A stretch of 64,000 bases of DNA, taken from positions 478,038,617-478,102,616 of the forward strand of contig NC_057864.1 in the NCBI RefSeq assembly GCF_019393635.1. The letters run 5' to 3'. The translations under genes and the position numbers were made by a program. This DNA is from Dromiciops gliroides. Lineage: Eukaryota; Chordata; Mammalia; Microbiotheria; Microbiotheriidae. This document shows, piece after piece, positions 35,601 through 45,900 of this stretch (positions are counted from its first letter, which is position 1; every line of letters begins with the position of its first letter). The notes beneath the pieces were generated by a model. It did not search any database, was not told where the DNA came from, and was given only the letters and a program-made list of their open reading frames with translations.

Positions 35601-38600
35601 TGTAAAGCACTTAGCTTTAACAGTGCCTGGCATGTTTTAAGTCCTGTTTAAATTTTAGCCATCGCCATCGCCATCACCATTATCATCATCTTCTTCTGGG
35701 AGAACACTTATAAAACAGTCGGCACAGCGCCTGGCACATTGCAGGCACTACATAAATGTTAGGTACCAACATCGTCGTCGCCGCCGCCACCACCACCACC
35801 ATTTAGTTCTCTGACTGAATGCTGCTGTAGCTCAGTGGGCTGCTGCCCCAGACAGAACATATTCCCTCTTTCCTATTCTTCCATCTTCTCTGAACCAGCG
35901 GTAGTGGGGGGGCAGAGTTGAGTTCTGCTGCTCGTTGTCCCAGAGTAGTGGGGTGAGAGCAGGGGCTGGGCTGACTGAGGTGGCAACATCGGCAAGGGAA
36001 CTGCTGAGCAGATCACAGCATAGGGGTGGGCAAGGAGGGGGTGCTTAATGAGCCCCTTGGGGATTAGCCTTTTCTGTTTGCTCTTAAATCATCAGCTGTT
36101 ATTTTATCAGATGTCTTGGTGTCTTGACCTGCCAACACAGCTGCAGTTACTTTCCCACTTACACACAAGTCTTATTTGGGGGAGTTTTGAGAGGTTGGAC
36201 AAGCTAACAACTGAGGATCCCAAAAGGTCTTCAGATGGGCCACTGATGCCCTAGAGGTGATAATTCAGGGTCCTTCACTAATCAACAAGCATTTGTTCAG
36301 TGTCTCTGTGAAAGACATCGTCCTTTCCTCAAGTGGAAAGGCTGAGTCTGTGTAGAATGAACATCTGACCATTGGTACAGACAAGGTATGATGGAACCAG
36401 GCCTGAAGGAGAAAAGCAAATGCAGATAAAGGTTATCCTGGGTGGAAAGACTTGGTGCAGAGTCTTCAGAGGGTGGCACGGTCAGAGAGATCCTTCCTGA
36501 CTCATGAATCACTGACCAGGAGAGACACATACTTTCTTGGTCCCATAGCCCACAGCGAGGGAAGGAATCAGAACAGGGAAGACCATCAGAGTGGACACCC
36601 ACAAGGGTCATCCTTCCCCAAGGAGGCTGGCCTTGGGCAGGTAACAGAACAGGGCCTAAAATGGGGATGAGGGGGATTTAAAGTTTCATTATTGGGTGGC
36701 ACACCCCAGCCACTAGGCCTGAAGCAGATACTATTTCCCCTTTTTCACCAATGTGGCTTTCACTCTGAGAAGGCCTTTCTGGGGTGTTCTGGGCAGAGCT
36801 AACTCCTGATCCCTGGAGTAGGGAGGGAGCTGACTTCCTCTCAGAGGTAGCAGATGTTCCAGGATGGGGTGGCCGGGAGGGATCATAGCGTGAGAGTGGG
36901 TAGGGACCTTAGAGTCATCTAGTCTAACCCATTCTTTTCACAAGTGGGGAAACTGAGGCCTGGAGAGGTGATTTGTCTGAGGTCACGCAGGTAAAATGGC
37001 AGAGTCTGGGATCCTGACTCTAAATGCCAGGCCTCCACGACACTTCCTGGACATCTCCAGTCATGTCATCTCCACCCCCTCCCCAATGGAAAACTAGACT
37101 CTGCCCCTGGAACCTCCCTAAGCTTCAATAGGTCTTATCTTGCTCATTTCAGACTTTTCTGAGGCCTCGCTAGGGCATGTGCCATTGTGCATCTGTGTGT
37201 CTCTGACTCCCCTTTATATGTTGTCTTCCTTACAAAGGAATCTTCTCGGGGGAACCTACTGTCTAGCATGCTTTTATTTATAAGCCTAGTGCTCAGTACA
37301 GTGCTAGGCACAGAGTAGCTACTTAATAAATGCTCTGGCCATGTAGCCATCCATCCATGAACCTTCCCCTCAACCATACAGCTCTTCTTGCTGCTTGCCC
37401 CGAGTTATGAGGGGAGCATCAGTGGCTTAAATTGCTGGTTGCTCTGTCAGGGACCTGCCAGGCAGCGTGGACACAGGCCCACCCTGATCAGAAAGTGGGG
37501 CCTAAGTCAAGCAGATGGTTTAGGTTTGAATGGGCCAAGGAGGGTAGACCTCTCAAAAGCACCAGACTCAGTGATGCCCAGCAAAGGGCGGCACATCCGT
37601 GAAACAGACCAAGTAAGGACAAACCTCCTCCCACACTTCCCCAACCCTTTCCACCTGCTCCCAGCCCACCCGACAACACTGACTGGCACGCCACGGGTAT
37701 AGCCCAGAAACCATAAGGGAGGTTACTGGGGTTTTTTGTTTAAAATTTAAAATTTTTTTTAATTAAAAAATTTTTTTTGTTTGTTTAAAAAAATTTTGGA
37801 GGGGGTGGAGGGAGGTTGTCTTTATAAGAATAGTCTGAGAGTCAGAGTGGTAGACATAGGAAACCCAAAGACACAGCAGAGAGGGTCCTCTGGTGCAAAA
37901 GGGAGGGAGGGCTACAGACGACTGGCCATCATTTGACAGAAGAAAGAACTGAAGCCGAGAGAGGACATTGGCATACAGTCTTAGAGTTGGAAGAGACCTC
38001 ACAGATTAGCTATTTGAAAAAAATATGTTAACAGATGTGGAAACTGAGTCAAGATTAAGTGACTTGCCCAAAGTCCCACAGCTAGCAAGTGTCAGAGGTG
38101 GGATTTGAACCCAGATCTTCCAGTCTCCAAGGCCAGTCTCCTGGCTAGAACACAGAATGTGTTTGGAATTAGTTGCGTGAGACAGAAAAAACACCTTCTG
38201 CTTTGGTCTTCCCCAAAGTATTTTCACATCCATTCTCAGGTCCATCCCAGAGAAGGGACAATGAGGAAGATCTATCAAGCAGAGAATAACAGTGACGCCT
38301 GACCTTCTTAGAGCAGGTCCTCTCTGCTATCTTGTCTGACCCATACAATGACCCTGGGAGGAAGATAGTATAAAAATAGTGTTGTTGTTGAGTTGTTTCT
38401 CAGTCATGTCCGACTCTCTGTGAGAGAGGTTTTCTTGGCAAAGATGCTGGAGTTGTTTGCCATTTTCTTCTCCGGCTCATTTTATACATGAAGAAAGGGG
38501 GGCAAACAGGGTGAAGTGATTTGCCCAGGTCAAGTTAGTGTCTGAGGCTGAACTGGAACTCAGGTCTTTCTGACTCTATTCACTGCACCACCTAGCTGCC

Positions 38601-41600
38601 TTATAAAATATTATTATTCCATTTCAAAGATGAATCAACTGAGGCTCAGAGAGGTGAGTGAGGTACCTAAGGTTACAGAGTCATAAATGTCAGATCTGGA
38701 ACTTGAACCCTAGTCTCCCAACTCCCTTCTCTCTCTCTCCATCACCCCATGTATCCAGTTGGCTGTCATGTGTTGTCCATCCTACCTTCACAATATATTA
38801 CACATCTCTACCTTGTCTGTGCTTCCACAGATACCATTCCCATCCAGGTTCTCATCACCTCTCAGACTGTCAGCCTCCTAGCTGGCCTCCCTGCCTCCAG
38901 GCCCTTCTCTCTCTAATCCATACCTGACGTGGTCACCAAGGTGATATTCCTGAAGTACTGACCTGACCACGTTGCTCCCCTGTTTAAGAAATTCCCATGG
39001 CTCCAATTGCCTTTAAGATAAAACACGAGGGGGGCAGCTAGGTAGCACAGTGGATAGAGAACTGGCCCTGGAGTCAGGAATACCTGAGTTCAAATCCGGC
39101 CTCGGACACTTGACACTTACTAGCTATGTGACCCTGGGCAAGTCACTTAACCCCCGTTTCCCCCCCCACACAAAAAAGTTATATACCACAAATTTAGGCG
39201 GCGGCTAGGTGGCGCAATGGATAAAGCACCGGCCCTGGATTCAGGAGTACCTGAGTTCAAATCCAGCCTTAGACACTTAACACTTACTAGCTGTGTGACC
39301 CTGGGCAAGTCACTTAACCCCAATTGCCTCACTAAAAAAAAAAAAAAAAAAAAAGGGATAAAACAAGAGGTCCTTTGGTATTTCCAGGCTTTGTTGTACA
39401 TCATTTCCCCTCACAGGCTCTACCATCCAGCCAAGTCAACTTCCTTGCTGTTTCCCATAACCAATATCCCATCTCCTCACAGGGTCCATTCTCCATGACT
39501 CCTCATCTCCTTTTTTGAGAATCTCTAGTTTCCTCCAAATAGCCCGGCTGACACCTACCACACAAGGCCTTTCCTGAGCCCATGAGCTGCTAGTGTCCAT
39601 GCCTAAAAGGGCAATACTTTGAACTTGGATCAGTGTAATAGGCAGCCATGATTACAGAGGATCCTGGAGGAAATGCTGCCCATCTCCTGACAGAGCGGTC
39701 AGAGACCTAGGATACAGAATGAGAGCGACATTCTGGGACCTGGCCAATACAGGAATCTCTTTTGCTTGACCATGCACGTTTATTACAAGGGTTTTGTCAT
39801 CCCCCGTGCCCCACCATGGGAGAGGAGAAGGGGAGAAAATAAATGCTTGCTAATTGACAAAATTAAACATTTTTTAAAAATCAAAAAATACTTTATATCT
39901 GTCTTATATTTACTTAAGTACATTCATGGTGTTTAGAGTATAAGCTCTCGGAGGGCAGAGAATGTCTCATTTTTGTCTTTGGATTCCCAGAGTCCAGCAT
40001 AGTGACTGGAACACAGTAAATGTCTATTGATTGCTTGTTCAGTGAGTGAACAACTGCCCCCAAAGGACTGTTTTTGCTTTTTCTTTGTTTCCCTAGTGAT
40101 TAACATAGTGCCTACCCATCCCTCCATCCCTCCTTCTTTTGTTTCCTTTCTTCCTCCCTCACTCCCTTTTCTTTCTTCTCTTTTCCCTTCCCACCCTCCT
40201 CCATTCTTCCCACCTTCCTCCATTCTTTCCTCCTTCCTTCCTTCCTCCCTGTCTCCCTCCCTCTTTCCTACTTCACACCCATATCCAGCTTTGATTTGGG
40301 TATTAGATGGGGGAGCCTGGTCAGTAAAGACTGTGCCTAGTTTCAGGTGCCTGGTGGGGACAAGGTGGTGAAATTGAAAGAGTGCTGGTTTGGGGTCAGA
40401 GGACCTGAATTCAAATTCTGCCTCTCCCACCGTGTCACTCATGTGACCCTGGGTAAATTACTGAACCATTCTATGCCTCAGTTTCTTCCTCTGTAAAAAG
40501 GTGGGTTGGACTAGACTGCCTCTGAGGTCCCTTCTAGCTCTAGAGCTCGGATCTTCTTTGTTCTATAAGAACTTCCTGTCTGGGGGCAGCTAGGTGGTGC
40601 AGTGGATAAAGCACTGGCCCTGGATTCAGGAGGACCTGAGTTCAAATCCAGCCTTAGACACTTGACACTTACTAGCTGTGTGACCCTGGGCAAGTCACTC
40701 AACACTCATTGTCCTGCAAAAAAAACCAAACCAAACCAAAACAAAAAACAACCAAAAAAAAAAAAGAAGAAGAAGAACTTCCTGTCAATCGATCAACAAA
40801 CATTTATTAACCACTTACTGTGTGTCAGGCAGGTCCCAGGCAATCAGAATGCAAAGACAAAATGAAACTGTCCCTGCCCTTAAGAATTTTGCAATCTAAC
40901 TTTTTTCCTTTATATCCTAGGGCGAAAGCCAAGAGAGGTATTGGGCAAACAATGAAGAGACATGGTTGAGGCCCAGCGCTTGCAGGACTTGGGCAACCAA
41001 CACCCCCAATGCCTCTACCTTAGAAAGACGTCTTAGCCGAGGCTTCCCAAATGTCCTTTTGGAAGCTCAAAGCCCTTCATAAACAATTCTCCCCATTTCA
41101 CAGATGGACAAAGAGAATCTCAGAGAAGCTGGGGCTTGACCCTTAAGAATGGGGCTCAGATTAGGATCTACTTTCTTTGACCCTGCTGGTCATGAATGAG
41201 AGGCAGTGTGGCACAAAGGAAAGATGATCAGGATGCTCTGCTCTGTGCCCCTTCTGACCCCCCCATCTCCAACCCTCCCCACAAGCCTCACCTTTAGCAC
41301 AAAAGTGTTGTCTTTGTCTGGCATCTCCAGGGGCATGGTGGTCCGAACCTCGATGATTGCAGAGAGGGGGATGCTTACCTTGGGTTTGGAGGCCTGAAAA
41401 AGCACACAGGAAGTTGTTGGTGACATGCCCTGCACCTTCTCCTCCTCCACCCACTTCTCCCTACACCTGACAGATCTCGTCCAGCACTCACTACCCCACA
41501 TGGATCCAGTCACTCCAGTCATTCTAGGACCCACTTCCCATCTCCTCTCCACAATTTCTGTATATCTCACTACCCTGAACACAGAGACTTCTATGAATCA

Positions 41601-42864
41601 GAGCTCCCTGAGGGCAGGTGCTATGTCTCCCCAGCCACATCAGGGGCTCCCTGAAGGCAGGCACTGTATCTTTCCTCCCAATCCTCAGAGCATCCAGCCC
41701 AGGGCTGCCCATGTTCTTACTCAAACCTTATAGGTCAGACCTCAAGCCATCAGCTGCCACAATTCTAATGGAAAGACTTGGGGGAAAAAAGAGACCAGAA
41801 CACTCCTAATTTCCCCTGTGTCCCCAGTAACTCTACAGTCTTTTAATTAAACGGAACAGGGCCCCAATGGAAGCTGTTAAAGTTAATGTCTTTTGTTCCA
41901 CATCCACAGCCCTGCTCTGCCTCTGGAGTCCTACCTGCTTCCTTCAACCATATCTCCAGCGGGGATTGGCCAATGTACTAAAGTCTGGGTCTGGCCCCCG
42001 GCTCTGGACCCTCTGCTACACCACTGGTCACCCACTCCAGCCACTGGGCACTCTGGCTGGGAATCCCAGGCAACAGAGGCAGAGGGAGCTAGCTTTCACA
42101 AACAGCTTAAGTAGCTGGTGGGTCGTCAGAGCTGGTGGGAATGGGAAGCAGCTATGGAAGTCATCCGCCAATAAGGACAAACCAAGCTAGACTCTGGAGG
42201 CCTCTCTAGGCGTGGCAGGGTGGAGGGCAACAGCTCTAGACACTTGGCTCTCCAGGGAGCGGACGGACCGCCCTTCCCCTGCCCCCTCTTTGGCAGATTG
42301 TCACCCTAATATCTGAGGCACAGAGAGTGATGAGAGAACAGGGAAGACCAAGCTCCCAGACTGCAGCACAGCAAGGCCTGCAGTCTCCCTGAGGGGCCCT
42401 TACAATGTATCAGGGCATTAGAAAGGAATAGAGGGTACAGGATAACAAAGGGCAGTGACGGAATCTTCCTCCCCCATAACCTTGAAAGGAAGGCTCATCG
42501 GACCACACATAAACTCTCAGAAAGGAAGCCAAGTGGCCCATCCAGTCAGTCCCAGGGCCCATGGATAGACTTCAGGGGATCTGTAACCTGGAGAGGAAAA
42601 TAGGTGCCATCTCTCTTTCCCTAAGCTCTGATTACAGTTGGGCACTTTCTTCAATTATGACTGTAGGCAACAAATGGGATTCTGGGTGGGGGCTGGCCAG
42701 CCACAGACAAAGGGGCCCAGGACACAGGACAGGGGGAGCCCCTGTCCTCCTCCAGCCTCCTCTCTTCACAGGCACAGAGATTACTCAGCCAGCCTGAGGT
42801 TACACAGGGAAGAAGCACCAGAGGTGAAATCTGAACCCAGGACTCTCCTCTAGGAGGGAAATTC

Positions 42865-42916
<52 letters not shown>

Positions 42917-45900
42917 TGTCAAGGGCCTCCAACATTTGCCTTAGCAATTCTCTCCCCCAGAGGCGGGAACAGCTGACCCTCCCATTCCAGATCTAATTTA
43001 GGAAGGAGAGAGGCCCTTATTCTTAGGTGACAAAGGTGACTGCCTCTGTCCCCAGTCAGCTGTCTCCCTGGATCCCGCCCAGCTCCCAGCAGCAATGGGG
43101 CCCCCCAAGACAAGGAGCAGGCCGTGCCACAGGAAGGGAGGGAGGGAGGGAGGCTGGGTTCTCAGCCACCTCTGTGGCTGGGTTTGCCTCAGTTTGGGGG
43201 TCAGTGGGGGAAAGGGCTGAGGCTTGCTATGAGCCTCAAGGCACTTTTATGGGGGTTCTATTGCTCAGGGATTTGTCAAGTCAGGCAGGAGGCAGCTGTG
43301 CTTCTGGGGGACACGGGACCTGGCTATAAGAACGAGCCACAAAGATGAAGCCTCTTGGGAGGTGTGGACTTTATGGTCACCCCCTCATCCCTATCATTAA
43401 ATGAGACAGTATTGTAAAAAGTGCTTAGCATCAAGCCCAGTACATAGTAGGTGCTATATAAATGCTCATTCCCTGCTTCCTCTCTCCTCCATCAGAAAAC
43501 CCATCACCACAAGAAGACACCTCTGCAAACACTATATCTTGGGGAGTGGGAGAACACACACACAAGGGCAGTACCTCGTTTCCCTGGGAAGGGGGCTGAG
43601 AAGGTACCTGAAGAACGTTGCCCAGCAGGCCAAGCGCTATCTCTCTGGCCTCAGAGGACAGGAATAAAATCCTGCCTCTACTACTTACTATCTATGGGAC
43701 CTTTCAGGGCCTCGGTTGCTTTCTCTGTAAAAGAAGGGGATTGAACTAGACAGACCTGTCTGACCTTGGACAAGCCACTAAAGGCCAACGAAGGAGCGCA
43801 CGGACATGGTTGTGCCACACCCTGGGCTCCGCTGCAGGGCAGCCTGCAGAGACAGCGAGGGCTCTTGGGGAACCTGGTCCAACTGAAGAGCCAGACACAG
43901 TTTTCTTCATCCCGTGCGTCTGCTCCCTCATCCGACGAGCCTTCCCTGACTGCCTGGTCTTGCCTCCGGACCTCTCTCACTTCATCTACTAGGCACTTTA
44001 CTCTACGATATGAACCCTACTCCCACAGTGTGATTGTTTTCATTCTCTCCTCACCCAGCACCACTCCCCCCAACCCAGACCTAAACCCTCAAAGCACAGC
44101 CGGGCTCGCTTTCCCATCACTGGGGCTTTGCCCGAGTATTTTTACCACTCCTCTACTTGGTTTTCTCATTGGGCAGCATCCCTATTTCCCTGTAATACCT
44201 TCCCTGACCAGAGTGGTGACAAAATCTTCTTTCCCAATCTCTGAGTCCCCAGATGCCTGCTGGACTTTTAGTAGGCACAGTGATGATGGCTAATATGTAT
44301 ATAGTGCTTGGCACCTATCTGGTAGGCCATGAGTCATAGGGTCATGGATTTTAAGCTAGAAAGGAGCTCAAAGGTCATCCAGTCCAACCCCCTTCACTTG
44401 ACAGCTGAGAAGCTGAGGGGCTAAGCAACTTGCCCATGGTCACTCAGGTGGCAGGGCCAGGATTTCAACTCTAATCCCCAGTCAGTCTTTTATTCCACTG
44501 TGCTACACTGCCTTTAGCAAGCATTTGCTGATGGGGCCACTTAATCTTTGAAGATGTTTCTGTGTTAGTGAGCTTTTTTAAACAAAATTTCAGGGGCAGC
44601 TAGATGGCACAGTAGATAAAGCACCAGCCCTGGATTCAGGAGGACCTGAGTTCAAATCCAGCCTCAGATGCTTGACACTTACTAGCTGTGTGACCCTGAA
44701 CAAGTCACTTAACCCTCACTGCCCCACAAAAAAAAAGAAAGAAAAAAATTTCAAACTCCAATATTGTTAAGAAACTTTTCAGTGTCCACATTGTGTCTCC
44801 TTAAACTGGACCACGAGCTTCTTAGAGGCAGGGACTCACTTGTGTGAGGCACAAGGCACACAGTAGGTGCTCAGTGAAATTCGGATTAGTGCAGAAGATG
44901 ACTACAAAGTAGCCACTTGATTTTGTAAGAAAAAAAGATCACAGGTTACAAAATGAAACCGTGTCTTCTCCAAGGTAGTCGCCATGAAGGGAAACATACT
45001 TATTCCCTTTGCTGCCATTGCTCAGGATGCTGGTGACATTCCTCTCTGGGAATTTTGTTCATATTTACACCTACTGTGCACATAGCATCTCACATAAAGA
45101 GTATGAAACAATCTCTACCCCAAGCCAAGAGCAGCTTGGGGGACAAGTTTCATGCACATTCTTGACAGAGGGCAGTCTTTGTCCTCTGGGGGTAGATTTG
45201 ATTTTTGAAAATGGAAAAGTGATCAAAAGTCACTGGAAAGGGGCAGCTAGGTGGTGACATGGATAGAGCACCAGCCCTGGAGTCAGGAGGTTCTGAGTTC
45301 AAATCCAGCCTCAGATACTTACTAGCTATGTGGCCCTGAGCAAGTCAACTTAATCCCAATTGCCTTCCCCCCTCCAAAAAAAAAGTCACGGGGAACCATT
45401 CTTGGGTACTAAATTGGATAGATTAAAAAAAGAAATTATGATAAAAAATAGATGCTAGAGTTTCTTATGGGATTGGTCTGGAGGACCATTCTGTCCTCTT
45501 TGGAGTAAGTATGGAGATGCCTACACCATTGGGGTAAGGATGCAACCTCCTAGGGAAACAGAGATAGGTTTGGACAATAGCTCTTTTGGGAATGGGGAAG
45601 TGGAGATGTGGATTCAGGAGAATGGAAGCTCTTGGAGGCAGGACCTATCTCATGTTTGTCATTGTACCCTTGGTGCTAGGAGACGAATATGACTTGTCCC
45701 TAAATTTGAGTTAAATGAGAAATCTGAGTCACATTTCTGGGACATAAATACCTCCATGGTTGAGGTCCTATTCTGGTCCAGCTATGGGGGGATTGGAAAA
45801 GGGAAAAGCCCAACTTCTGTCTGCAGGGATCCCACACATTCAGGATGGGGAGACAAAGCATGAATCCTCTCACAACACCACTGTGAGGTAAGGTAATACA

